Shown: positions 34,311-42,209 of the stretch, one piece after another
How the letters are laid out: each line of letters starts with the position of its first letter
How positions within the stretch are numbered: position 1 is the first letter of the stretch
Assembly (NCBI GenBank): GCA_963542695.1
Contig: CAUTYX010000003.1
Coordinates: 62,001 to 126,000 of the forward strand
DNA: 64,000 bases
Direction of reading: 5' to 3'
DNA from: RUG100 sp963542695
GTDB lineage: Bacteria > Bacillota > Clostridia > Peptostreptococcales > Anaerovoracaceae
The notes under the pieces: model-generated
What the model saw: only the letters and a program-made list of their open reading frames with translations
The model's database searches: none
Told to the model about the DNA's origin: nothing
Position numbers and translations under genes: made by a program

Positions 34311-34460
34311 AGGGATACCAGTGACAACGGGAGGTGACAACTGGTACCCGCCGCAGGGTTTTGCAAACTTTTGCCGGCTAAGACTGTTGACAAACCAGAC
34401 GTTGCAGATACAGGGGTTCGGTACAGGATTTGCAGGTACAGGGGTTCGGTATAGAACTTG
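34311..34460. repeat. inverted repeat and 28-bp tandem duplication downstream of the hemerythrin gene
   Basis: TACCAGT (about 34315) and ACTGGTA (about 34340) form a stem around a G/A-rich loop. Beyond it, a 28-bp unit starting GCAGRTACAGGGGTTCGGTA is duplicated in tandem (34404-34431, 34432-34459) with few differences. I see no gene here. Confidence 0.6.
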
Positions 34461-34490
34461 ATAGTACAGAACTTGCCGGGTGTGGACTTA

Positions 34491-35063
34491 TCAAACCGGT
34501 TGTATCGGTGGGTATTGGTCTTCCAACTTTTCTAGCAGTTCCAGGTATTTGCCGTTTACCTGTGCGTTTTCCGGCCGGCAATCAAAGGCTTTTACTTCCT
34601 CGGTTACTTGGTCCAACACGTCAGCCGGCAAGGTGTTTTCTGCGAAGGTATAGACCGCTTGGTTTTCCTTGTCCATGTGACGACGCAGCGTTCCGGCGTA
34701 TCCCAGCGCTGCAGATAAAATCTTTAAGGAATTGCCGGTACAAGGATCTTTGTCATAGGCATCGCAAGCGTCCAATAGTTGTTGTACATACATTCTGCCT
34801 AGATCATGTTCTACCAGCATGCCATGGCGGATTAAGTTTTCGGCTACGGGACCGAGGCGACCAGTCATTTCGCGAAACAAAATTTCCTCTTCCTTTCCAT
34901 GGTGATAGTGGTCGGCGTAATGGCGGGCAAACATTGCCATAGTACGGAAATCTTCGGTGTTGGGGTAGCCGCCGTCAAGAATAAGGCAGCCGGCGCTGTC
35001 AATGACTCCCAGCAAGCGGGCTATGTTGTTATGCTCCTCTACTAAGGTTTCAATACTTGTCAT
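34491..35063 (-). CDS. hemerythrin-domain protein
   Basis: 190 residues, a four-helix HHE protein. Putative di-iron ligands: VEEHNNIARLL (His), HYADHYHHGKEEEILFREM (His, His and Glu), RHGMLVEHDLGR (His) and RRHMDKENQAVYTFAENTL (His and Glu). Such proteins bind O2 or NO or store iron; YtfE/ScdA-like members repair nitrosative damage to Fe-S clusters. AAAGG lies 9 nt before the ATG. It is 121 bp downstream of the unknown 207-residue gene and in the same direction as hcp, suggesting a shared stress role. Confidence 0.88.
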   Translation of the reverse strand: MTSIETLVEEHNNIARLLGVIDSAGCLILDGGYPNTEDFRTMAMFARHYADHYHHGKEEEILFREMTGRLGPVAENLIRHGMLVEHDLGRMYVQQLLDACDAYDKDPCTGNSLKILSAALGYAGTLRRHMDKENQAVYTFAENTLPADVLDQVTEEVKAFDCRPENAQVNGKYLELLEKLEDQYPPIQPV

Positions 35064-35184
35064 TTTTATATACCTTTCTATATTTATACTTCCTTATTTT
35101 ATTTGTGCTTTTCTTTATTTTAGTCGTTTAGTTGCTATTTCTACCTTTTGCAATGGTGGCTTCTTACGAAGACAATCTATTGCA

Positions 35185-35808
35185 TTAAGCAGCTTTGCGG
35201 ATTTCAAAATGCTGCTTTTCTGTCTCGGCAAAGACAAGGCCGCTGTTTTCCAAAAGTCCGGCAATTAGCTGGTTGCGCAGAGCATAGTAGTTGGCAACAT
35301 CGCCATCTACGTGATCCCAAAAGGCTTGGTGCAAACAAGTGCGCTGTATCCAGGTGATTTTTTTCGGTGTTTCTTCCGTTACCTGGTTTACCTGGTCGCA
35401 AGGCATACCGTCAAGAAGGCTGTCGGTTAGAAGCTTGAAGGCTTCTGATGGCGTGCTGCCACTGGCCAGCTGTTTTTCCTTGCCAAACTCACGTCCCAGG
35501 TCAAAAGCAAGAACCGTCATTGGCTGCAATCGCCCGGTATCTTCCTTTAATAATGTGGTTGTTAGCAGAGCCAGTCTGGATTCGGAGATGGTAATTCGTT
35601 CTTGCAGCCATCCGTGGATGTTGTCGGTATCGATAATCTCCTCTAGAGGTTGTCTTTCTGCAATGCCACAACTTTCTGCCAGCAGTTCTTCCAATCCCTC
35701 ATGCCAGTGCTGTTCCTTATTGACCGTAAGGATACGGTCAATAAGGCGCTCTTGCAGCTGGATTTTTTCGTATAGCCAATAATGAATCGGCCCTAAAAAC
35801 TTACTCAT
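35185..35808 (-). CDS. conserved hypothetical protein in the hcp/hemerythrin group
   Basis: 207 residues, no signal peptide or membrane helix, acidic and probably mostly helical. The N-terminus MSKFLGPIHYWLYEKIQLQERLIDRIL is distinctive, with His/Trp/Tyr close together, and further His occur at QHWHEG and TCLHQAFWDHVDG. I do not recognise a characterised family. The gene lies between hcp and the hemerythrin gene in the same orientation, so a role in NO/redox stress is an inference from context. AGAGAAG precedes the ATG. A 14-bp stem hairpin separates it from hcp. Confidence 0.75.
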   Translation of the reverse strand: MSKFLGPIHYWLYEKIQLQERLIDRILTVNKEQHWHEGLEELLAESCGIAERQPLEEIIDTDNIHGWLQERITISESRLALLTTTLLKEDTGRLQPMTVLAFDLGREFGKEKQLASGSTPSEAFKLLTDSLLDGMPCDQVNQVTEETPKKITWIQRTCLHQAFWDHVDGDVANYYALRNQLIAGLLENSGLVFAETEKQHFEIRKAA

Positions 35809-35844
35809 TATAGTACTTCTCTTTCTTTCATTCTTTCTATATTC

Positions 35845-35893
35845 CGATATGATTCCAGACGGTTTTCGGTTCGCCTGGAATCATATCGTTTTT
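35845..35893. other. 14-bp perfect stem hairpin between hcp and the 207-residue gene
   Basis: CGATATGATTCCAG (35845-35858) and CTGGAATCATATCG (35875-35888) enclose 16 nt. The T-run (35889-35893) follows on the plus strand, opposite to the direction of transcription of both neighbours. On the minus strand it is an intercistronic stem without a T-run. Confidence 0.65.
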
Positions 35894-35906
35894 ACTGCAT
35901 TTTGGC

Positions 35907-37760
35907 TTACAGAGCAGCGATACGGTCGTTTAACTGAGCAACGACTTCTTCCACATCCTTGCCGTGAACCATGCAAGCATCGGACAAGCTTTCCATCTGT
36001 GAGGATGGGCAACCTAGGCAGTGCATACCCACTTCCAGAAGAGCCGGAGCAAGATCCGGGTACTTTCTCAGAATATCGCCGATGAGCATATCCTTTGTAA
36101 TAGCCGGAGCCGGTGCATCGTTAATTAGCAATTCGATATCATCCTCTACAGAACCGATTCCGGCGATACCGAAGTTTTCAACCAGTACCTTGGCAACATT
36201 TTCAGACAGGAAAGCCGGAAGAGTCGGTCCCAGGTGAATGTTTTTTACTCCTAAGGACAATAGAGCCAGGAGAACGATAACGGCTTTCTGTTCGTACCAA
36301 GCAATGTTATATACGATTGGCAGATCGTTGATGTCGTCCAGACCAAATACTTCCTGCAGCTTCATAGCGATAATTGCCAAAGAGTAAGAGTCGTTACATT
36401 GACCGGCATCCAGTACACGAGGAATTCCGTTGATATCGCCCAGATCCAGCTTGTTGTATTTGTACTTTGCACAACCGGCAGTGAGAATGACGGTATCCTT
36501 TGGCAGAGCCTTGGCAAAATCGGTGTAGTAGTTTCTGGACTTGGCACGACCGTCACAGCCTGCCATTACTACGAATTTTTTGATGGCACCGGATTTCACA
36601 GCGTCTACCACCTGGTCAGTAAGAGCCAGAACCTGTGTGTGGGCAAAGCCGCCAACGATTTCACCGGACTCGATTTCGATAGGAGCCGGGCAGGATTTTG
36701 CCTGCTTAATGATAGCAGAGAAATCCTTTTCTTCGCCGATTTCACCGGCAATATGCTTGCATCCCGGATAAGCGGCAGCACCTGTTGTCCAAAGACGGTC
36801 TTTATAACTGTCTTTTGGCGGTACGATGCAGTTGGTAGTCATAAGAATCGGTCCCTGGAAGGATTCGAATTCCTCCTTTTGCTTCCACCAAGCGTTTCCG
36901 TAGTTGCCGACGAAATTGTCGTATTTCTTCAATTTTGGATAGTAGTGAGCAGCCAGCATTTCAGAGTGGGTGTACACATCTACGCCGGTTCCTTTAGTCT
37001 GTTCCAGCAGCATTTCGATATCCCGCAGGTCGTGGCCGGAAATCAAGATTCCCGGATTGGTGCCGACACCGATGTTTACCTTGGTCAACTCCGGATTTCC
37101 ATAAGCTTCTGTGTTGGCTTTATCTAAGAGAGCCATACCGTTGACACCATATTTGCCCACTTCCAAAGTCAGATTTACCAGTTCTTCTACCGACAGATCC
37201 ATCATGGTCAAAGACAGAGCTTTCTGAAGGAAAGCATCGGTTTCTTCGTCATCCTGCAGCAATACGTTGGCATGCTTGGAGTATGCAGACAATCCTTTCA
37301 GACCATATACAATAAGTTCCCGCAAGCTGCGAATATCTTCGTTTTCGGTAGAAAGAACACCGACGGTAGTTGCCTTTTCCAACAACTCTTCTTTGTCGTT
37401 GCCGTTTTTTGGTTCCCAAGTTGCTGCTTCGGGCAGTGCAACAGGGGAGGATAGATGCGAAACAAGAGCATCTCTTGTTTCTAAAGTTTCACGGATACGA
37501 GCCACAATAGCATCTCCGTCAAAGTTGGCGTTGGTAATGGTGGTGAATAAATTCAAAGTGATTAGATGATTAATTTCCTTTGGAATTTCTTTTCCTTCTG
37601 AGCGAAGGGTGGTGGTCACAAAGGACAGACCTTTTGTAACGTAGATTAGCAAATCCTGCAAATTTGCTACATCCGGCTGTTTTCCACAGACACCGACCTT
37701 GGTGCAACCGGTACATCCTGCTGTTTCCTGACATTGATAACAAAACATTTTATTTTCCAT
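35907..37760 (-). CDS. hcp: hybrid cluster protein (hydroxylamine/NO reductase) with fused C-terminal DUF1858 domain
   Basis: 617 residues against about 540-550 for standard Hcp. The N-terminal [4Fe-4S] motif is C7-x2-C10-x8-C19-x5-C25, the spacing of class I anaerobe Hcp. Hybrid-cluster ligands are suggested by GHDLRDIEMLLEQTKG, TNCIVPPKDSY, GCKH, VLTAGCAKYKYNKLD and DAGQCNDSYS. After about residue 550 comes a DUF1858/prismane-associated redox disulfide domain (ITKDMLIGDILRKYPDLAPALLEVGMHCLGC), with CLGC as candidate redox cysteines. Hcp removes NO and hydroxylamine in anaerobes. AAGGAGATACCC precedes the ATG. An HcpR-like regulator is encoded upstream. Confidence 0.95.
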   Translation of the reverse strand: MENKMFCYQCQETAGCTGCTKVGVCGKQPDVANLQDLLIYVTKGLSFVTTTLRSEGKEIPKEINHLITLNLFTTITNANFDGDAIVARIRETLETRDALVSHLSSPVALPEAATWEPKNGNDKEELLEKATTVGVLSTENEDIRSLRELIVYGLKGLSAYSKHANVLLQDDEETDAFLQKALSLTMMDLSVEELVNLTLEVGKYGVNGMALLDKANTEAYGNPELTKVNIGVGTNPGILISGHDLRDIEMLLEQTKGTGVDVYTHSEMLAAHYYPKLKKYDNFVGNYGNAWWKQKEEFESFQGPILMTTNCIVPPKDSYKDRLWTTGAAAYPGCKHIAGEIGEEKDFSAIIKQAKSCPAPIEIESGEIVGGFAHTQVLALTDQVVDAVKSGAIKKFVVMAGCDGRAKSRNYYTDFAKALPKDTVILTAGCAKYKYNKLDLGDINGIPRVLDAGQCNDSYSLAIIAMKLQEVFGLDDINDLPIVYNIAWYEQKAVIVLLALLSLGVKNIHLGPTLPAFLSENVAKVLVENFGIAGIGSVEDDIELLINDAPAPAITKDMLIGDILRKYPDLAPALLEVGMHCLGCPSSQMESLSDACMVHGKDVEEVVAQLNDRIAAL

Positions 37761-37816
37761 GGGTATCTCCTTTTCTGTAGGACAATAGTTTTCAAAGTTT
37801 TCTTTGTTGTAGCCTT

Positions 37817-37863
37817 ATACTAGCGGGGTGAAAAAAAGTATTCCGTAACATATGTTACGGAAT
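37817..37863 (-). promoter_or_regulatory. hcp promoter with HcpR-type operator
   Basis: A perfect 24-bp palindrome (37840-37863) has the core GTAAC-ATAT-GTTAC, the consensus I recall for HcpR sites in Clostridia. On the minus strand TAGTAT (37817-37822) is the probable -10, which puts the start near 37810 and the palindrome centre near -41.5. That is the class II Crp/Fnr activator position, and no good -35 hexamer is present, as expected for an activator-dependent promoter. Confidence 0.8.
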
Positions 37864-37978
37864 AGAAAAAATATAAAAAAATATACAAAGAATTTGTCAA
37901 AAAGGGTGGAAGTGTGTAGTTACTCTCCGAAAAATTTTGCCGGCTATACTAGCGTCGCCCACTATACTAGTGTTGCAA

Positions 37979-38665
37979 TTATAGTAACGATGCCAGTTGA
38001 GCGGGATGGGGGACAGACAATTTCTTTTTGTCTATAGAAATGAGACCTTCCTCATTCATTTTGGCCAGCTCCCTTGACAAAGAAGGGCGGGTGGCAGAAA
38101 GATAGGAAGCCAGTTGCTCCCGGTTCATAGGCAGAGAGACTTTTCCGCTTTCATCACAGTGCTGCAGAAGAACCCGAGCAATTTTTTGTCGCAAGTTCCC
38201 GGCAGACAGGACTTGCAATCTCTGATTCATGCCATAGGCTTTCTGTGCCAAAATGTGCATCATGTTGGAAATTAGCTGAGAATGGTGAGAACAGACCTCG
38301 GAACAAGTGTTGTACAAAAAGTTCCGCGGCATGTGGAGCACAGAGGTTGTTTCCTTGGCCTCGGCATAATAGTCATACTGGCGGCGCTGGGTAAACAGAA
38401 AAATTTCTCCAAAGATGTCTCCCGGCTGGTCAATGATAGCCACCAGATTTTGGCGACCGTCCATGGAGTTGCTGCCGATAATAATGCTGCCGCTTACCAG
38501 CATTAACAATTCTTTTGGGGTGTCTTGCTGGCGAAAAACTTGCCGCCCGCGAGGATACATTTCAATGTGAGCGCCACTACATAGCAGCGATGAATTTGCT
38601 TCTTCCCGGGATAATCCGGTAAAGAGCAAGCTTCCTTGACGTACTGATTCCGGTATGGTGATCAT
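37979..38665 (-). CDS. Crp/Fnr-family regulator, probable HcpR
   Basis: 228 residues. Cyclic-nucleotide-binding-like domain at 10-120 (RGRQVFRQQDTPKELLMLVSGSIIIG, QPGDIFGEIFLF) and a C-terminal HTH_Crp at about 150-215 (LPMNREQLASYLSATRPSLSRELAKMNEEGLISIDKKKL). There is no N-terminal FNR-type cysteine cluster, though Cys occur at SSLLCSG and NTCSEVCSHH. In HcpR proteins heme binding senses NO. The ATG at 38665 has AAGGAG 7 nt upstream; the open frame continues to 38854 across an intergenic region and is not used. It lies directly upstream of hcp, whose promoter has a matching palindrome. Confidence 0.88.
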   Translation of the reverse strand: MITIPESVRQGSLLFTGLSREEANSSLLCSGAHIEMYPRGRQVFRQQDTPKELLMLVSGSIIIGSNSMDGRQNLVAIIDQPGDIFGEIFLFTQRRQYDYYAEAKETTSVLHMPRNFLYNTCSEVCSHHSQLISNMMHILAQKAYGMNQRLQVLSAGNLRQKIARVLLQHCDESGKVSLPMNREQLASYLSATRPSLSRELAKMNEEGLISIDKKKLSVPHPAQLASLL

Positions 38666-38771
38666 AGACTTCTCCTTGGTTCTAGAGGTAAAAGTATACC
38701 ATATTTTGTGACCTCTTGTGGCTTTGCACTTTTTGCCTTTTGTACTTTTTTGTTGTCTCTGTTTTGAAACC

Positions 38772-38800
38772 TTGACAAAGTTATTTCTCAGTATTATATT
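38772..38800 (+). promoter_or_regulatory. promoter of the glycine riboswitch-AGCS transcript
   Basis: TTGACA (38772-38777), 17-bp spacer, TATATT (38795-38800): near consensus. Confidence 0.75.
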
Positions 38801-38823
38801 AGATTTCGCAAGAACGAAAGGAA

Positions 38824-39084
38824 GGTTGCAGGAAAGTAGCGGTGGTGAATACACATATCGCTTACCGAAGGAGTAAAACTCTCAGGTGTCTCTAGCGAGA
38901 TAGATACTGCAAGTGGATCGTGACTCCGGAGAAGCCCGTTAAATCGGGGGCCGAAGGTGCAACATACAAAGCAATGGCTTTGTATCGGAATCTCTCAGGC
39001 AAAAGGACGGAGAATAGATTAGTTTCTATTTATTTTGTCATGGTATCCAGAACACCAACTTCTTTGCAGGTAGGTGTTTTTTAT
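38824..39084 (+). promoter_or_regulatory. tandem glycine riboswitch with terminator
   Basis: Two glycine aptamers in series. The first has CCGAAGGAGTAAAACTCTCAGG; the second has GCCGAAGGTGCAACA and TCTCTCAGGCAAAAGGAC, the conserved aptamer core. An expression platform hairpin AACACC...GGTGTT (39051-39078) is followed by TTTTTT. It lies ahead of the AGCS symporter gene, so glycine controls that transporter's expression. Confidence 0.93.
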
Positions 39085-39186
39085 TGGAGAACCTGACTCT
39101 ATTCAATCAGAAGCTCCTTTCATTTATTGCAGGTAACATATTGTAACGGTGTTAACAGCCGGAAGATAAAGGCAGAGTGAGAGGAT

Positions 39187-40611
39187 ATGTGGAAAGCAAT
39201 TAATGATTTTCTAGTTAGTGTGGATCAAGCGGTCTGGGGTGTTCCCCTGATTGTATTGATTATTGTAGGTGGTATATGGCTTACCATTCGTTTAGGGTTG
39301 CTGCAGATGCGGCGGCTGCCATTGGCGTTAAAATGGATGGTGCATAATGAAGAAAAGGGAAGCGGGGAAGTAACCAGTTTTGCGGCTCTTTGTACGGCGC
39401 TGTCTGCCACCATCGGTACCGGTAATATCGTCGGCGTTGCAACGGCAGTTGGCGAAGGTGGTCCGGGGGCTTTGTTTTGGATGGTTATTGCCGCTTTCTT
39501 TGGAATGGCTACCAAGTATTCCGAAGGACTGCTGGCCGTAAAATATAGAACCGTGGATCCGGAAACCGGTCACAGTCTAGGGGGACCTTTCTACTATATC
39601 AAACATGGTATGGGGGAAAAGTGGACGTGGCTGGCAAAGATATTTGCCTTCTTTGGAATCTGTGTCGGTCTCTTTGGAATCGGTACCTTTACACAGGTAA
39701 ATGGAATTTCCGCTGCTGTACAGACTCTTTTTGATCCTAACAAGCTGCACACCATTACGGTTCCGCACATCGGAACATACTCCATCGCCGTAGTGATTTC
39801 TTCCATTATCCTGGCACTATGCGTAGCAGCCGTTTTAATTGGCGGTCTCAAAAGAATTGCTCAGGTGAGCCAGATTATCGTGCCTTTTATGGCCGTGCTG
39901 TATGTTTTGGTGGTATTGATTTTGATTATTTGCAATATCAAGGCATTGCCGGCAGCCGTTGTAATTATTATAAAAGCAGCTTTTGCACCAAAGGCTATTA
40001 CCGGCGGAATCATAGGCAGTATGATTGTAGCCATGCAAAAAGGAGTTGCCCGAGGCATCTTTTCCAACGAAGCCGGTCTTGGCAGCGCACCGATTGCCGC
40101 CGCTGCCGCAAAGACAAAGGAACCGGTTCGGCAAGGTTTGGTAAGCATGACAGGTACCTTCATCGATACCATTATTGTTTGTACAATGACAGGACTTGCC
40201 ATTACCATTACCGGTGCTTGGAAGGTGCCGGGACTGGAAGGGGTACGGGTTACCGCTTATGCCTTTTCAGAAGGTCTTCCATTCCCTTCGGAAGTCTCCC
40301 GCTTTATCTTGATGATTTGTCTGATTTTCTTTGCCTTTACAACTATCCTGGGATGGGACTATTATAGTGAGAGGTGCTTGGAATTCCTGTCAAATGGAAA
40401 AACCGGAGCCATTATGACTTATAGAAAGCTATATATCATGGCAGTATTTATCGGGCCATATATGACGGTAGAAGCCGTATGGACCATTGCCGATATCTTT
40501 AACGGACTGATGGCTATTCCTAATATGATAGCGTTGTTTGCTCTTAGTGGCGTAGTTGTCAAGGAAACCAGAGAATTCGTTGCCCAAAAGAAACATATGA
40601 CTTTGGAGTAG
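39187..40611 (+). CDS. alanine/glycine:cation symporter (AGCS family)
   Basis: 474 residues, about eleven helices. AGCS signatures: AALCTALSATIGTGNIVGVATAVGEGGPGALFWMV near residue 70 and IFSNEAGLGSAPIAAAAAKTKEPVRQGLVSMTGTFIDT near 290. It imports alanine or glycine with Na+. The glycine riboswitch in its leader argues that glycine is the relevant substrate. GAGAGGAT precedes the ATG. Confidence 0.95.
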   Translation: MWKAINDFLVSVDQAVWGVPLIVLIIVGGIWLTIRLGLLQMRRLPLALKWMVHNEEKGSGEVTSFAALCTALSATIGTGNIVGVATAVGEGGPGALFWMVIAAFFGMATKYSEGLLAVKYRTVDPETGHSLGGPFYYIKHGMGEKWTWLAKIFAFFGICVGLFGIGTFTQVNGISAAVQTLFDPNKLHTITVPHIGTYSIAVVISSIILALCVAAVLIGGLKRIAQVSQIIVPFMAVLYVLVVLILIICNIKALPAAVVIIIKAAFAPKAITGGIIGSMIVAMQKGVARGIFSNEAGLGSAPIAAAAAKTKEPVRQGLVSMTGTFIDTIIVCTMTGLAITITGAWKVPGLEGVRVTAYAFSEGLPFPSEVSRFILMICLIFFAFTTILGWDYYSERCLEFLSNGKTGAIMTYRKLYIMAVFIGPYMTVEAVWTIADIFNGLMAIPNMIALFALSGVVVKETREFVAQKKHMTLE

Positions 40612-40657
40612 GCTAAGGAAGGTATCCTATAGCCGAAAGGGAGAATAGGATCAAGAG

Positions 40658-41239
40658 ATGAAATTGTATTTGGTGCGTCACGGGCAGACAGATATGAATG
40701 TGGAGCATCGTCTCCAAGGAACGACAGATACACCCCTTAACGAAAGGGGAAAACAACAAGCTAGGAATCTTCATAAAAAGCTGGTACAAGAGAATATGAC
40801 TTTTGATGTGGTCTATTGCAGTCCTTTGCAGCGAGCATGTCTTACAGGAGAGCTTGTCACCGGCATGAATTCAGAAGAATTTGTTCTGGAGCCGCGAATT
40901 GCGGAAATGAATATGGGAGATTTGGAGCGGCATACATACAAAGAACTGGGGCCTGATTTTATGGCCTCTTTCTTTGAGGATCCTTCTACGTTTATTCCCA
41001 CCGGAAACGGGGAAACGTTCATGCAGTTAATTGAACGGGTCGGGGGATTTTTGGAAGAAATAAAAGAAGACCCGCCAGGAGAAAGGGCTCTGGCGGTGTC
41101 TCACGGAGCTGCTATTCGTGCTATGTTGGCTTACGTAGAGAGCACTCCGTTAAAAAGCTTTTGGAAACCAGTTGTGGACAACTGTCAACTGATTACGCTG
41201 CAACTGATCGATGGTAATTGGTCGGTTGTCGCAGAATAA
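40658..41239 (+). CDS. histidine phosphatase family protein
   Basis: 193 residues. The RHG motif LYLVRHGQTDMNVEHRLQG (His9), a second acid region YCSPLQRACLTGELV, and the second catalytic His in ALAVSHGAAIRAMLAY (about 148) define the phosphoglycerate mutase-like branch. Substrate unknown (CobC, sugar phosphate or general phosphatase are all possible). AGGGAGAATAGGATCAAGAG precedes the ATG, 46 bp after the symporter gene, so the two may share a transcript. Confidence 0.88.
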   Translation: MKLYLVRHGQTDMNVEHRLQGTTDTPLNERGKQQARNLHKKLVQENMTFDVVYCSPLQRACLTGELVTGMNSEEFVLEPRIAEMNMGDLERHTYKELGPDFMASFFEDPSTFIPTGNGETFMQLIERVGGFLEEIKEDPPGERALAVSHGAAIRAMLAYVESTPLKSFWKPVVDNCQLITLQLIDGNWSVVAE

Positions 41240-41254
41240 CACCGGTTGCAGCAT

Positions 41255-41980
41255 CTATATAGGGATGGGTAAATACGCCCAGGCCACGGCCAAAACCATA
41301 GCCGGCACCATGTTTAGCAGGCGAATCTTGTTTTTCCAAACCAAGTTGATGCCTACACAAAAAACCAAGATTGCACCGGATAAGGATAAATTGGTCAATG
41401 TTGCAGTTGTAATATATGGTGCTGCAAAGCGAGCTGATAAGGTGATTACTCCTTGGATAGCAACAACGGGAATCACAGAAAATATGCAGCCTTTCCCCAA
41501 GGCGGCGGCTAATGCTATGAGGACGATGCTGTCAAAGGCTGTCTTAAAAAGCAGTATGGATAAATCCCCATTGGCACCATCGTTAATGGCTCCAATGATG
41601 GCCATGGCACCGATGGAAACAGTCATTGATGCGGTAACGAAGGCGGTAGTAAATTCACCATCGCCATTGCTGCCGCTTTTTTGCTGCAGCCATTTTCCCA
41701 GTTTTTCAATGAGCCCTTGAATGTTTATCAACTCGCCAATGAGAGTCCCTAATGCAAAGGTGACCAGCAGCATCATGGAACTGGAGGAAATCAGTTCTCC
41801 TTGGCGAATTTGCAACATGGCAGCCATAGCTCCGGCTATGCCCATAAACATGGTAATAACACCGGTAGTGGTCAGCAGCGATTTGCGTAACTCCATTGTA
41901 ATATGGCGGCTGAATACGATGCCGATGGTTCCGCCGGCACATATTCCGGCTGCATTAATCAGTGTTCCTAATCCGGGCAT
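41255..41980 (-). CDS. DUF554 family membrane protein
   Basis: 241 residues, about seven hydrophobic helices. MPGLGTLINAAGICAGGTIGI, TGVITMFMGIAGAMAAML and the conserved FVTASMTVSIGAMAIIGAINDGANGD match the DUF554 (YdfK/YqgA) family. The function is unknown; transport is likely from topology. GGAGAGG lies upstream of the ATG. It is convergent with the histidine phosphatase gene. Confidence 0.85.
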   Translation of the reverse strand: MPGLGTLINAAGICAGGTIGIVFSRHITMELRKSLLTTTGVITMFMGIAGAMAAMLQIRQGELISSSSMMLLVTFALGTLIGELINIQGLIEKLGKWLQQKSGSNGDGEFTTAFVTASMTVSIGAMAIIGAINDGANGDLSILLFKTAFDSIVLIALAAALGKGCIFSVIPVVAIQGVITLSARFAAPYITTATLTNLSLSGAILVFCVGINLVWKNKIRLLNMVPAMVLAVAWAYLPIPI

Positions 41981-42209
41981 GACTACCTCTCCTTTCGTTA
42001 TCTTGATTGTAGGGGTGGCGAGCAGTTATGTAAAACAAATGGAAGTAATGGTATCCATCGAAAATAAAGATTGATGGTGATGAAATTACAATTGCCACTA
42101 CCTTAGATATTCAATACAATGGAAGAACCATCACGAAGAAGGTAAAAAAGCAAAAAGTCCTACATAAGAAGATGCTACAGAATATGGTACACTGTTTGGG
42201 AGGCGTTTC

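Noticed and set aside
34430..34942. 170-codon plus-strand frame opposite the hemerythrin gene
   Set aside because: Shadow frame; the minus-strand HHE motifs are clear.
35339..35782. 147-codon plus-strand frame opposite the 207-residue gene
   Set aside because: Shadow frame without a ribosome binding site; the minus-strand gene fits the local operon.
36399..37127. 242-codon plus-strand frame opposite hcp
   Set aside because: Shadow of the hcp coding sequence; no start signal and no family pattern.
37979..38854. 291-residue version of the Crp/Fnr protein starting at 38854
   Set aside because: The extra 63 codons run over the divergent glycine riboswitch promoter; ATG 38665 has an AAGGAG.
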